This document shows, in pieces, positions 25,698 through 34,720 of a stretch of 64,000 bases of DNA. The position numbers were made by a program, and so were the translations under genes. The DNA lies in the NCBI GenBank assembly GCA_014804655.1, contig JAAUZK010000019.1:68033-132032 (forward strand), given 5' to 3'. The number at the start of each line of letters is the position of its first letter. The stretch's first letter is position 1. The DNA is from Lachnospiraceae bacterium (lineage in GTDB: Bacteria; Bacillota; Clostridia; Lachnospirales; Lachnospiraceae). The notes beneath the pieces are model-generated. The model was not told the origin of the DNA. It saw only the letters and a program-made list of their open reading frames with translations, and ran no database searches.

Positions 25698-26681
25698 ATG
25701 TTTATTATGATAACTACCGGCTCAAAAATAGGAATCGTTTGTTGTTCAAACGGACAGAAAAAGGAATATTCCGAAAAAATCAGACGTATGGAAGAAATCT
25801 TAAGATCAATTGGGCTTCAGCCTGTATTCAGTGATTATATCTATGCAAAAGAAGATGTTTTCAGTGGTACGGGTAAGGAACGAGCACTGGCGCTCATGGA
25901 GTTCTATCGGGACGATGAGATAAAGGCAATATTTGATATTTCGGGCGGTGATATTGCAAATGGCATTCTTCCCTATCTGGATTACGACGTGATAGCAGAA
26001 AGCGGTAAAACATTTTGGGGATATAGTGATTTAACGACAGTAATCAATGCAATCTATGCAAAGACCGGTAAGGCATCGGTACTGTATCAGATACGGAATG
26101 TACTTTACGATCATGGAGCACAGCAGATCGAGGATTTCAGGAATACTGTCATAAACCGCGCGGATGATTTGTTCCGAATAGATTACAGGTTTATTTCTTC
26201 GGATTCTGTGAATTGGTGTGAAGACACAGATTTGGGTACGGTGAACGGAGAGTATAAAGAACCGGTTGAGAAGCAGGTGAATGGAAAGTGTAAAGAGGTA
26301 CAGCGGCATGTGGCGGATGAGAAATCTAAAGCGTTGCAGGGAATCGTTGTAGGCGGTAATATCAGATGTTTCCTGAAACTGGCAGGAACGGAGTATATGC
26401 CGGATCTTACCGATAAAATACTGCTTTTGGAAGGCTACACTGGGACAGCCGCGAAAATGGAGACGTATTTATGCCAGTTGGAACAGCTCGGGGCTTTTCG
26501 GAAAGTGGCGGGCATTTTGTTGGGAACTTTTACCGAAATGCAGGAGAAAAATGCGGTGCCGTCCATAGAGACGCTCATCAAGAAGTTCGCCGGAAATGAT
26601 TTCCCGATTGCGGTAACGAATCAGATTGGGCATGGGACGGATGCGAAAGGGATCTGGATCGGGCGAGAGCTTGGTCAGTGA
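25698..26681 (+). CDS. S66-family peptidase (LD-carboxypeptidase / MccF-like)
   Basis: About 327 residues from the ATG at 25698 (GATGAGG before it; a second ATG at 25707 is also possible). The fold's conserved parts are visible: SGGDIANGILPYLDYD, the serine nucleophile in WGYSDLTT, the glutamate in LLLEGYTG and the histidine in IGHGTDAKG. S66 enzymes cut LD-peptide bonds of recycled murein or, as MccF, inactivate microcin C. There is a less conserved insert at about 170-215. Confidence 0.9.
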   Translation: MFIMITTGSKIGIVCCSNGQKKEYSEKIRRMEEILRSIGLQPVFSDYIYAKEDVFSGTGKERALALMEFYRDDEIKAIFDISGGDIANGILPYLDYDVIAESGKTFWGYSDLTTVINAIYAKTGKASVLYQIRNVLYDHGAQQIEDFRNTVINRADDLFRIDYRFISSDSVNWCEDTDLGTVNGEYKEPVEKQVNGKCKEVQRHVADEKSKALQGIVVGGNIRCFLKLAGTEYMPDLTDKILLLEGYTGTAAKMETYLCQLEQLGAFRKVAGILLGTFTEMQEKNAVPSIETLIKKFAGNDFPIAVTNQIGHGTDAKGIWIGRELGQ

Positions 26682-26733
26682 GGAGTGTAATATATCAGGA
26701 GTAAAGGAAGAATGATTAATTTATACGATTATA

Positions 26734-26761
26734 TTTACAGAGGAAAATAGTTTGTTATAAT
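26734..26761 (+). promoter_or_regulatory. Predicted promoter of the MFS gene
   Basis: TTTACA (26734-26739), a 16-base spacer and TATAAT (26756-26761). The structured repeat R3 starts two bases after the -10 box, so the transcript would begin within its first arm. Confidence 0.6.
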
Positions 26762-26762
26762 A

Positions 26763-26850
26763 AGACATGAAGTTATACTAAGGCGTCAAAGAACGCCGCC
26801 TAAGTATAACTAAGTCATGTCTGGGAGAATGCGAAGAACACGCATTCTCC
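26763..26850 (+). repeat. Dispersed structured repeat, copy R3
   Basis: The most regular copy. Outer arms AGACATGA (26763-26770) and TCATGTCT (26815-26822) pair perfectly. Inside, AGTTATACTAAGGCG pairs with CGCCTAAGTATAACT with one mismatch. The trailing hairpin GGAGAATGCG/CGCATTCTCC spans 26824-26850. It occupies the leader of the MFS gene and ends 14 bases before the proposed start codon. Confidence 0.85.
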
Positions 26851-26864
26851 GTGCTCTGGGGGAG

Positions 26865-28142
26865 ATGAAAACCTATCTGCTGCTGTGGAGCACCCGGTCT
26901 TTTTCCGGGCTCGGGAGCGCGATGACGAGCTATGCGCTCGTAATCTGGTCTTATACGCAGAAGGGATCGGCGCTTATGACAGCGCTGCTTATGGTAAGTT
27001 CCTATGCGCCCTATGTGCTGCTCAGCATTTTTGCGGGAGCCCTGAGCGACAAGTGGAATAAGAAGAAAACCATGCTGGTGTGTGATACGCTGGCGGCGGT
27101 GACAACTGTGGTTATGCTGGTTTTAATGCATAATGACGCGCTTAGGATATGGCATCTGTATCTGATTAACGGCGTAAACGGCATTATGAATACGGTGCAG
27201 CAGCCGGCTTCCGAGGTGGCGACTACACGTGCGCTGCCTAAGAAATACTATCAGCGTGTAGGAGGGCTGGGGTATTTCGCCAAGTCTTTAAATTCCATTC
27301 TGACACCGATCATCGCTACGGCGGTTTTGGGAATTGCCGGAATGAATGCGGTTGTGGCGTTTGACCTGTTTACGTTCGGGGTTGCATTTATTACATTGGC
27401 GTTCGGAATACGGATTCCGGAAAATGAGGAAGCGGGTGAGGAGCAGGAGAAACTGCTGACATCTGTGAAAAAAGGTCTTATGTATTTGCGCGAGGAACGG
27501 GGGATTTTCGGATTGATTATGTTTCTTGCGGCGATCAATCTGGTGGCATCTATCTATGACGCCGCTTTTCCGGCGATGATGCTGTCGAGAAACGGTGGCA
27601 GTGAGAAAACACTTGGCCTGGTGAATGCGGTGATCGGTGTGACGACCTTCGTGGGAAGTGTGTTTGCGTCTTTTGTGAAGACGCCTAAGAGCAGGGTGCG
27701 GGTGATCTGTAACTGTCTGCTGTTCTCCATGAGCACGGAGAATTTCCTGCTTGCTTTCGGTAGAACGCCGCTTGTCTGGTGTATCGGCGGATTCCTCGGA
27801 TGGATCGCCATACCGCTTATGAGTACGAATTTGGATGCCATCATGAGACTGCGCGTTCCGGAGCAAATGCAGGGACGAGTATATTCCGTGAGAAATTCGC
27901 TGCAGTTTTTTACCATACCGGTAGGGTATTTTCTCGGCGGACTGCTGGTGGATCAGGTGTTCGAGCCGATCATGACGGCGCAGCGCGAGGGTAGTATGCT
28001 GACGAAGATGTTCGGTAGCGGCAAAGGAAGCGGCGCGGCATTTTTGTTCTTCGTGATCGCCTTTGCGGGAATCGGAGTGTGTCTGCATTTTAGGCGCAAT
28101 AAGGACATTTGGGCATTGGAGGCATGCGAGGCAGAAGAATAA
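26865..28142 (+). CDS. MFS transporter (EntS/DHA3-like exporter)
   Basis: 425 residues with twelve membrane spans; MFS motif A-like GALSDKWNKKKTM follows span 2. The start at 26865 is preceded by GGGGGAG with almost no spacing, which is unusual; in-frame ATGs at 26817 and 26829 lie within repeat R3 and would add a charged peptide. Related exporters carry siderophores or macrolides. The substrate is unknown. Confidence 0.88.
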   Translation: MKTYLLLWSTRSFSGLGSAMTSYALVIWSYTQKGSALMTALLMVSSYAPYVLLSIFAGALSDKWNKKKTMLVCDTLAAVTTVVMLVLMHNDALRIWHLYLINGVNGIMNTVQQPASEVATTRALPKKYYQRVGGLGYFAKSLNSILTPIIATAVLGIAGMNAVVAFDLFTFGVAFITLAFGIRIPENEEAGEEQEKLLTSVKKGLMYLREERGIFGLIMFLAAINLVASIYDAAFPAMMLSRNGGSEKTLGLVNAVIGVTTFVGSVFASFVKTPKSRVRVICNCLLFSMSTENFLLAFGRTPLVWCIGGFLGWIAIPLMSTNLDAIMRLRVPEQMQGRVYSVRNSLQFFTIPVGYFLGGLLVDQVFEPIMTAQREGSMLTKMFGSGKGSGAAFLFFVIAFAGIGVCLHFRRNKDIWALEACEAEE

Positions 28143-28169
28143 ATCTCTGAGTGCATTATATAGAAAAAA

Positions 28170-28200
28170 GCAATCGGAAGTTAATCTTGTTTCTGATTGC
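28170..28200 (-). terminator. Minus-strand terminator after the 40-residue frame
   Basis: GCAATC (28170-28175) and GATTGC (28195-28200) with partly paired inner bases form a hairpin. On the minus strand it is followed by six T (complement of 28164-28169). Confidence 0.55.
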
Positions 28201-28303
28201 CATGGTGTGTCTGCCACTGTTTCACAATTTTTTCATACGAAAAGTCTGACATGATGGTAGAGAAAATGAGGTCATGCAGCGGATACTGAAATCCATGCCG
28301 CAT
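28181..28303 (-). CDS. Possible 40-residue protein
   Basis: A minus-strand frame starts at the ATG 28301-28303 with GAGG nearby and encodes 40 residues including YPLHDLIFSTIMSDFSYEKI, ending just inside a terminator hairpin. It lies 12 bases after the DUF6033-like gene. Its first bases overlap that gene's own terminator hairpin (28267-28310), which argues against steady translation. It may be a small protein or the remnant of one. Confidence 0.3.
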   Translation of the reverse strand: MRHGFQYPLHDLIFSTIMSDFSYEKIVKQWQTHHGNQKQD

Positions 28304-28310
28304 GACCTCA
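28267..28310 (-). terminator. Terminator of the DUF6033-like gene
   Basis: TGAGGTCATGC (28267-28277) pairs perfectly with GCATGACCTCA (28300-28310). On the minus strand it is followed by TTTTCT. Confidence 0.7.
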
Positions 28311-28315
28311 TGTGA

Positions 28316-29167
28316 TTAATTGGCATTTCCGGCGACTCCGTTTCCGAATATGTCCAGCGTATTGATATAGGCAGCAGCCGCCATGGCGGCGGAGATGCCT
28401 TCCGGATTCGGGGCTGTCGGAACGGCTTTGCCATCTGATGTGAGGAAGCTGTGTTGCCTTGTACTGCTTAAGTATTGCTGGCGCGTATATTCTTCCCGTG
28501 CGGCAGCTTTCTGGGCGGCGTCTTTTTTTATGGCTCTGTCGACCTGTTCTTTCATCAGTTTTTTTATTCTTTTATGGCGCTTGATCCACCAGTCTTCTTC
28601 GTCCTCATCCTTGTCGGAATTTCCCTTTAACGCCGCTTTACTGATTCCCTCGCCGTGATGTTCTTCGATGGAAGCACCGAAATGTTCGGTGATCATACTG
28701 CCGGCATCATTGCCCCAGCCGAAGAAAGGGTTGCGCACCGAGCGGTCTTCCACGAAATAGCCGAGAATCCATGCTTCGTAGTCAGGGTCTTTGCGCATCC
28801 GCTCCCAGCCCTTATCCGAGATGGTAATGATGGTTGTATCATTGACTCTCGTGAAATCGTAGGGAATCGTATCAAGAAGGGCATAGAAATAAGCCTGATA
28901 TTCTTCCATAGTCATACCTTCTGTGGACAGGTCTGCGACACCGTTTCTTTCTTTCACAGCCTTTCCGGCCCGTACCTGTTTGTCAACATGGGCGGCGCGG
29001 TCAGGATGTCTTCTTTTATATTCCTTGACAACGCTTTCGCTCAGAGAGTCCTTGAAAGAGTTAGTGGTCTGCGCGTCGGAAGACAGCGTTTTCTTCGTGG
29101 AGCTTTGCGCAGAGGTCTCATATATTGTAGTCGGCTGTTTGATGATAGTTGTATTTGTTATGCTCAT
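28316..29167 (-). CDS. DUF6033-like protein of unknown function
   Basis: 283 residues from the ATG at 29167 (GTGAGG 6 bases upstream). A Ser/Thr-rich N-terminus is followed by VVKEYKRRHPDRAAHVDKQV, then ISDKGWERMRKDPDYEAW and HFGASIEEHHGEG, all conserved blocks I associate with a Lachnospiraceae family (DUF6033, from memory). A charged helical region (about 200-240) precedes an Ala-rich tail. There is no signal peptide or membrane span. An association with motility or secretion is only a guess. It is divergent from the COG3044 ATPase gene. Confidence 0.65.
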   Translation of the reverse strand: MSITNTTIIKQPTTIYETSAQSSTKKTLSSDAQTTNSFKDSLSESVVKEYKRRHPDRAAHVDKQVRAGKAVKERNGVADLSTEGMTMEEYQAYFYALLDTIPYDFTRVNDTTIITISDKGWERMRKDPDYEAWILGYFVEDRSVRNPFFGWGNDAGSMITEHFGASIEEHHGEGISKAALKGNSDKDEDEEDWWIKRHKRIKKLMKEQVDRAIKKDAAQKAAAREEYTRQQYLSSTRQHSFLTSDGKAVPTAPNPEGISAAMAAAAYINTLDIFGNGVAGNAN

Positions 29168-29346
29168 ATTCATCCTCACTTCTCTGTATGTTTCACTGTG
29201 AATCTGCTTATGGCAGACATTGATAGCCTGTGTCCGGCGACGGTGACGGTTTATATTATATCATGCTGCCTTGGTGATATAATTTTCGTCAACGCTATCT
29301 GTATGTTTTAGGGGAAGGTTACGAAATGTGATTTCTGTGTTACGAA

Positions 29347-29375
29347 TTGTAGAAGAGTGGGAAATGTGCTAAGAT
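29347..29375 (+). promoter_or_regulatory. Predicted promoter of the COG3044 ATPase gene
   Basis: TTGTAG (29347-29352), a 17-base spacer and TAAGAT (29370-29375), 34 bases before the start codon. Confidence 0.5.
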
Positions 29376-29409
29376 AGAGGACAGATTCAGAGAAGGAGAT
29401 TGGCAGATT

Positions 29410-31128
29410 ATGAATACGGCGACAGAATTAAGAACCAAATTAAGAAACATTGACCATAGAGGCTACCCAGCTTACAAAGAATTAAAGGGACAGTACAATT
29501 TCGGCGATTATGTGCTCTCCATCGACCATGTGCAGGGCGATCCCTTCGCTGCACCGTCCAGGCTCTCTGTGATCGTGAGAAGAGAAAAGGCGGGATTCCC
29601 GGCAGACTACTATGATACCCATGCTAAGCGGGTTACATTGCAGGATCATCTCACGAGGTTGTTCGGCAGATGGGTGTCAGGCGGCAGCTTTCAGGCAAAA
29701 GGTTCCGGCAAGAGCGGACTGATGACAGTTTCCCGCTGCAGTCAGCAGGTGTTGGAGCGCACTGCGATGCGCGTGGAAGCGGGAGATGTGAGGCTGCGGT
29801 TTGAGGCGGGATTTCCTGCTAACGGGCGGACGATCAATGCCAGAGAGTTGGAGAAGATGCTTTTTGATATTCTGCCCGAATGCGTGAGGAAGAGTCTTTA
29901 CTATGCAAATATCGACAAAGAGAAGTTAAAGCAGTCGATTTGGCTGTGTGAGGATCAACAGTATATCAGACAGTGTCTTTCCGAGCAAGGGCTCTGTGCA
30001 TTCGTTGCGGATGGGTCCGTGCTTCCAAGGGAAAGCGGAGTATCGGAAAAACCGATGAAAGGAGCGGTAACCTTCCTATCACCGGAGAGTTTGAAAGTCG
30101 TTTTAAACCTTCCTCATAGGGGAGAGATTACGGGTATGGGTATCCCTAAAGGAATCACTTTGTTCGTGGGCGGTGGTTATCACGGTAAGTCCACGATCCT
30201 ACAGGCATTGCAGAATGGAGTATATAACCATATAGCGGGGGATGGCAGAGAGTTTGTGATCACGGACAATACGGCATTTAAGCTGCGTGCTGAGGACGGG
30301 CGGAGCATCACAGGGGTAGACATATCTCCTTTTATCAGGAATCTGCCGAATAAGAAAGATACGGTGCATTTCTCCACGGAGGATGCCAGCGGCAGTACTT
30401 CGCAGGCGGCTAATCTGATGGAGGCATTGGAGAGCGGCAGCGAACTGATTCTGATTGATGAAGATACATCGGCAACGAATTTCATGGTGAGGGATCAGTT
30501 GATGGCACAGGTGATTACGCCCGGCGAGGAGCCGATTACACCTTTTATAAACAGGGTACGGGGCATGTATGAGGATCTGGGCGTTTCTTCCGTTATCGTG
30601 GCGGGAAGTTCCGGCGCGTTTTTCCATATGGCGGACACGATCATTCAAATGAAGGAGTATGTACCCATCGATATTACCGAGCGGGCGAAACAGGCGGCGG
30701 AGGCATATGACAAAGCGGCCGAGGACAAATCAGTAGGGAACAAAGCAGCAGCTGAATTTCCTGAATTCAACAGACACCGCTGCCCGTCACCGGATATGGC
30801 GCTTAGAAAAGAAGACCGAATCAAAATCAAAACTATGGGAACAAGCGAATTATCCCTTGCCAAAGAGAGCGTGGAACTGCGCTACCTAGAACAGCTTAAG
30901 GATCAGGAGCAGACGGCGGCGCTCGCCTATGTGCTGAAATATGCACAGCTTAAGCTTATGGATGGAAAGAAAGATATAAGGCAGATCGGCGATTTCCTGG
31001 AAAAACAGCTTGACGGTAAAGGGCTTGAGAGTCTTTTTGAACATGGAGATGTGTCGGCTCAGCTTGCAAGACCGAGAAAGCAGGAGATCATGGCTTGCAT
31101 TAACAGATACAGGAGATTGAAGATATAA
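29410..31128 (+). CDS. ABC-class ATPase of the COG3044 type
   Basis: 572 residues, cytoplasmic, with no membrane domain. Walker A is GGGYHGKSTIL (about 255), a degenerate signature lies near SGSTSQAANLMEAL, and Walker B is LILIDEDTSATNFM (about 351). These are the marks of the stand-alone predicted ATPases of the ABC class (COG3044), whose role is unknown; some have been linked to nucleic-acid transactions. GAAGGAGATTGG precedes the ATG. The gene stands alone, with bioY under its own promoter downstream. Confidence 0.88.
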   Translation: MNTATELRTKLRNIDHRGYPAYKELKGQYNFGDYVLSIDHVQGDPFAAPSRLSVIVRREKAGFPADYYDTHAKRVTLQDHLTRLFGRWVSGGSFQAKGSGKSGLMTVSRCSQQVLERTAMRVEAGDVRLRFEAGFPANGRTINARELEKMLFDILPECVRKSLYYANIDKEKLKQSIWLCEDQQYIRQCLSEQGLCAFVADGSVLPRESGVSEKPMKGAVTFLSPESLKVVLNLPHRGEITGMGIPKGITLFVGGGYHGKSTILQALQNGVYNHIAGDGREFVITDNTAFKLRAEDGRSITGVDISPFIRNLPNKKDTVHFSTEDASGSTSQAANLMEALESGSELILIDEDTSATNFMVRDQLMAQVITPGEEPITPFINRVRGMYEDLGVSSVIVAGSSGAFFHMADTIIQMKEYVPIDITERAKQAAEAYDKAAEDKSVGNKAAAEFPEFNRHRCPSPDMALRKEDRIKIKTMGTSELSLAKESVELRYLEQLKDQEQTAALAYVLKYAQLKLMDGKKDIRQIGDFLEKQLDGKGLESLFEHGDVSAQLARPRKQEIMACINRYRRLKI

Positions 31129-31143
31129 TCAGGAATATTGATC

Positions 31144-31176
31144 ATTGTTAACCAATATAAAAATATAGTTGACAAT
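31144..31176 (+). promoter_or_regulatory. Probable BirA (biotin repressor) operator
   Basis: ATTGTTAACC (31144-31153) and AGTTGACAAT (31167-31176) form an inverted repeat with a 13-base spacer, close to the clostridial BirA consensus of TTGTTAAC/GTTAACAA arms. It overlaps the -35 box (TTGACA, 31169-31174) of the bioY promoter, ideal for repression. Confidence 0.65.
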
Positions 31177-31197
31177 ATGTGTTTCTCATGCTAAGAT
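31169..31197 (+). promoter_or_regulatory. bioY promoter
   Basis: A perfect TTGACA (31169-31174), a 17-base spacer and TAAGAT (31192-31197), 43 bases before the bioY start. Confidence 0.7.
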
Positions 31198-31240
31198 AGC
31201 TTCGTCAACGGCAGAATAATCGGATTATTTGGAGGAAGTT

Positions 31241-31846
31241 ATGGGCAGAGAAGCAAGCACACATGTGCAGAATACACAGATGAGAGCAGCGGGAAGAGGT
31301 AAGACATATGATATGGCATATATCGGTATGTTTACCGTGCTGATTGCCATTTGCTCATGGATATCCATCCCCATGGATATTCCCTTTACATTACAGACTT
31401 TTGCGGTATTTCTGTCAGTGGCGATTCTCGGAGGGAAACGTGGTACGTTGTCGGTGATCGTATATGTGCTGTTAGGCGCGATCGGGGTTCCGGTTTTTGC
31501 GGGATTTACAGGAGGATTCGGCATTATTCTGCGAAATACGGGCGGATACATCATCGGATTTATCTTCACGGCGTTAACCATGTGGCTGATGGAGAGGCTG
31601 TTTGGCAGGAGAATATGGGTGCAGGCGCTATCCATGGTGATAGGACTCATTGTCTGCTACGCATTCGGCACGGCATGGTTTATGCTGGTTTATATGAGGA
31701 GTACCGGAGCAGTAGGGCTGATGACGGTGCTCGGCTGGTGTGTGATTCCTTATATCATTCCGGATGCGCTCAAGATCGCATTGGCATTGATGTTGAGTAA
31801 CACATTGCGAAAGCCACTTGCTGGCATTATGGAAGAAACATGTTAG
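31241..31846 (+). CDS. bioY: BioY biotin transporter S component
   Basis: 201 residues from the ATG at 31241 (GGAGG upstream). About six membrane spans; the BioY signature PFTLQTFAVFLSVAILGGKRG and the GFTGGFGIILRNTGGYIIGF segment, which lines the biotin site, are clear. BioY takes up biotin, alone or with the shared ECF module; an ecfA-type gene lies at 63210. The upstream BirA-like operator predicts repression when biotin is plentiful. Confidence 0.95.
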   Translation: MGREASTHVQNTQMRAAGRGKTYDMAYIGMFTVLIAICSWISIPMDIPFTLQTFAVFLSVAILGGKRGTLSVIVYVLLGAIGVPVFAGFTGGFGIILRNTGGYIIGFIFTALTMWLMERLFGRRIWVQALSMVIGLIVCYAFGTAWFMLVYMRSTGAVGLMTVLGWCVIPYIIPDALKIALALMLSNTLRKPLAGIMEETC

Positions 31847-31925
31847 AAGAGGTTCTCAGATAGTACCCTTGATGAAAGGGTGAAAAGTAAGGCGGGAAGT
31901 ATTGTCTGATAAGAAGGGAGTATAT

Positions 31926-32294
31926 ATGTTATACAGGATCAGAGCACATCATGGTATGTGCTTTTCCTTTTTTAAAGGGAAAGGTTACAGCGGAGAATTT
32001 ACGGAGAATATGTGGGCGATGAAGGAGAAGCTTCAGAAAGATCCCCGAGTCATACTTCTGAAGGAGGCGGATGATGTATGCGTGCACTGCCCGAATAATC
32101 AAGGTGGAAAGAGTACCTGCCTAGAAAAGGCAAAGCGCTACGACTGTCAGGTACTTGCGTACTGCGGATTGGAGGCGGGCGTAGAGCTTCGGTGGAAGGA
32201 TTTTGAGAAGCTGGTGCGGGAGAATATACTTGATGTCGGCAGGAGAGAAGAGATTTGCGGTGATTGCGAGTGGAGCGGGATGTGCCGCGATTAA
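31926..32294 (+). CDS. DUF1284 protein, cysteine-rich
   Basis: 122 residues from the ATG at 31926 (AAGGGAG upstream). It begins MLYRIRAHHGMCFSFFKGKG, the DUF1284 hallmark, and has cysteine pairs in VCVHCPNN and EICGDCEWSGMC that could hold an iron-sulfur cluster or zinc. The function is unknown; similar proteins in clostridia are described only as predicted iron-sulfur or zinc-binding proteins. Confidence 0.85.
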   Translation: MLYRIRAHHGMCFSFFKGKGYSGEFTENMWAMKEKLQKDPRVILLKEADDVCVHCPNNQGGKSTCLEKAKRYDCQVLAYCGLEAGVELRWKDFEKLVRENILDVGRREEICGDCEWSGMCRD

Positions 32295-32431
32295 TCCTGT
32301 TGTTCACATCAAAAATCAGTCTATTCACAACATTTCCCCTGAGAAAAGAAGAGTAAAATATAAATTTCATGTATAATAAGCTGTAGATATGGCACGGTGC
32401 CGACGGAGTATCGGGAAGGAATGAACAGGAA

Positions 32432-33271
32432 ATGAAGACCGTAACAATCGTGGTATGTGATGATGACAGAGCATTGCAGGAAATTCTGCGGCGAAAGATT
32501 GAGAAGATGTGCCGGGAGGCGGAAGTAAGCTGTCGGATCGTCTGTTGCGATTCGGGTGAGGAGATACTTGATCTTCATGGGGAAGAAGCGCCGGATATCC
32601 TTTTCTTGGACATACAGATGCCGGGGAAAAGCGGAATGGAGATCGCGGAAGAACTGCGTAAACGGCACAGAGATACGATTTTGATATTTGTGACAGCACT
32701 GTCAGAATATGTTTACGAGGCTTTTGACGTGGGAGCTTTTCACTATCTGGTGAAACCCTTCAGCGATGATAAATTGAAAGAGGTATTGGATAAGGCGCTG
32801 CGGCAGTATGAGAAACAGCAGGAGATTGCGGCGTTACGGCGGACGGATGACAGCATACGGACAGAGGCGGACGGTACGAACGGGCCGATGCAGAATACCG
32901 GAGAGGGCGGAGACGGGTATCGGAACAGACAGGAGCAGACCCCGGCGGCAATTCTTGTGAAGAGGGGCGGCATTTCCACGAGAATACTTTTGGAGGATAT
33001 TATCTACGCGGAAGTATTTAACCGCAAGGTTATGCTGCACACAACAGGCGGAGATATCGAATATTACGGGAAACTGACAGAACTGTCAGAACAGACGGGA
33101 GAGGATTTTTATCGGACGCACCGCGCTTATCTGGTGAATCTGAAATATGTGGAAAAGTACAATGCGACAACGATCTGGCTGGAGCAAGGGTCGGTGCTTG
33201 TGTCCAAAAAACAATACGCAGAGTTTGTCCGGCGGTACATGCAGTATATCAACAGGAAAAGGAGCAGGTAG
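32432..33271 (+). CDS. LytTR-family response regulator
   Basis: 279 residues. The receiver domain (VVCDDDRA, phospho-Asp in LFLDIQMPGKSG, Lys in LVKPF) is joined to the LytTR domain (about 175-275) by an unusually long linker of about 45 residues rich in Gly, Arg and Glu. It is followed directly by its kinase gene. The target genes are not evident; no LytTR-type repeat pair was noticed nearby. Confidence 0.92.
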   Translation: MKTVTIVVCDDDRALQEILRRKIEKMCREAEVSCRIVCCDSGEEILDLHGEEAPDILFLDIQMPGKSGMEIAEELRKRHRDTILIFVTALSEYVYEAFDVGAFHYLVKPFSDDKLKEVLDKALRQYEKQQEIAALRRTDDSIRTEADGTNGPMQNTGEGGDGYRNRQEQTPAAILVKRGGISTRILLEDIIYAEVFNRKVMLHTTGGDIEYYGKLTELSEQTGEDFYRTHRAYLVNLKYVEKYNATTIWLEQGSVLVSKKQYAEFVRRYMQYINRKRSR

Positions 33272-34720
33272 GTGGACAGGATAGATCTGTATTTTGAAAT
33301 AGCCAGTAATATTTACAGCGTGCTGCTTACCTTGATCGTATCATTTTTTTATATGGTATGGGTGAGACCGTTCCTGCTAAAGCGTAGGACGGCATGGCTG
33401 TGCGGCGCGACATATGCGGTGGTCATGGAAATATTGATAATCATTCCGGTCAATATGACAGAAATGGTCGCCTATGGCTTGGTCGTAATGTCCGTTTTTC
33501 TTGTCATGTGTCTGTTTGACCGGGGAAATGTCGGGCAGAAATTTTTTCTGACCATTACTTTTTTCTGTCTGCGATGGCAGAGCTTTTTGATACAGGCCAG
33601 TGTGGGAAATGAATTTTATTTATTGCAGTATAAAATAGAAGAGTCCCTGCTGGGATCGGTGAACGATAAAGATATAGTATGGCTTGGAAGATATTTGGTG
33701 CAGTGCATCCTTGATATACTTCTGGTGATTGGGGTTATGGGAAGTTCTGTCAGGCTGATGCTGTGGGCCTATGGCGTAAGACGGGAGGATATGAAGGGCA
33801 GAGAACTTTTGATCCTGCTTGTGCCCTCGGTTTCAGGGGTGTTCACCTATGAAGTGCTTAAGCATTATGAAAAGATCTACGAGCGCGATTCGGGAAAATA
33901 TGTTTTGGGTATTTACGGTTATCATGACTGGCTGATGTTACTTTACAGTGTGATCTGTTTTATGACGATCTTCGTGATGACTTATGTGTTTCGTCAATGG
34001 CAAAATGAGCGGGAGGAGGACAAACAGCGGGAAGTATTTTCAAGACAGGTGCAGGATCTGGAGAGTCATATCGGTGAGGTGGAGCGGCTTTATCGTGATA
34101 TGCGGAGTCTGCGCCATGACATGGGTAATCATCTCATGACGCTGGAGCAGCTATATGGTGCGGGAGAGTATGAGCAGGCGGAAAAGTATGTGGGGACGCT
34201 GAAACGGGAAATGCAAAACGTCTCATTAGATGTGACAAGCGGAAATCCGGTGACGGATATCATTCTGTCCGGTCGGAAGAAGGAGATGGAAGATAAGGGA
34301 ATCCGGTTTGAGTGTGACTTCCATTATCCACAGACTGGCGGTATCAATGCCTTTGACATGAGCATTATCCTGAACAATGCACTGTCCAATGCGATCGAGG
34401 CGATAGAACGGGAGCAGACGACAACTACAGATAATGACACTCTGCAAAAGAATATAGTGCAAGATGATATATCACTGTCCTCTCATCGTGTGAAAAATAT
34501 GTATATTATAGAAGTGTCTAATCCCTATAAAGGAGAGCTTTCCGTCGATGTGATAAGCGGCCTGCCGGGCACTTCCAAGACCGGTGACGGACACGGTTTC
34601 GGACTTGCCAATATCCGTCATGTGGCACGGAAATACTACGGGGACATGGAGATTGGCAAAGAAATGCGTGAAGGGGAATCATACTGTGTATTGCGGGTAA
34701 TGCTGCAGCTTGCGGGATAG
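33272..34720 (+). CDS. GHKL-type sensor histidine kinase
   Basis: 482 residues starting at GTG 33272, one base after the regulator's stop codon. Six membrane spans lie in about 1-245, then the coiled region with the phosphorylation motif LRHDMGNHLMTLEQLY and a GHKL ATPase domain (N-box NNALSNAIEAIE; G-box GHGFGLANI). It contains an insert of about 20 polar residues in the ATPase lid. It forms the second AgrC-like system in the window. Confidence 0.92.
   Translation: MDRIDLYFEIASNIYSVLLTLIVSFFYMVWVRPFLLKRRTAWLCGATYAVVMEILIIIPVNMTEMVAYGLVVMSVFLVMCLFDRGNVGQKFFLTITFFCLRWQSFLIQASVGNEFYLLQYKIEESLLGSVNDKDIVWLGRYLVQCILDILLVIGVMGSSVRLMLWAYGVRREDMKGRELLILLVPSVSGVFTYEVLKHYEKIYERDSGKYVLGIYGYHDWLMLLYSVICFMTIFVMTYVFRQWQNEREEDKQREVFSRQVQDLESHIGEVERLYRDMRSLRHDMGNHLMTLEQLYGAGEYEQAEKYVGTLKREMQNVSLDVTSGNPVTDIILSGRKKEMEDKGIRFECDFHYPQTGGINAFDMSIILNNALSNAIEAIEREQTTTTDNDTLQKNIVQDDISLSSHRVKNMYIIEVSNPYKGELSVDVISGLPGTSKTGDGHGFGLANIRHVARKYYGDMEIGKEMREGESYCVLRVMLQLAG

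Noticed and set aside
27288-28217. A 309-codon minus-strand frame opposite the MFS gene
   Set aside because: The MFS reading has membrane spans and family motifs; the antisense product is a low-information His/Arg-rich sequence.
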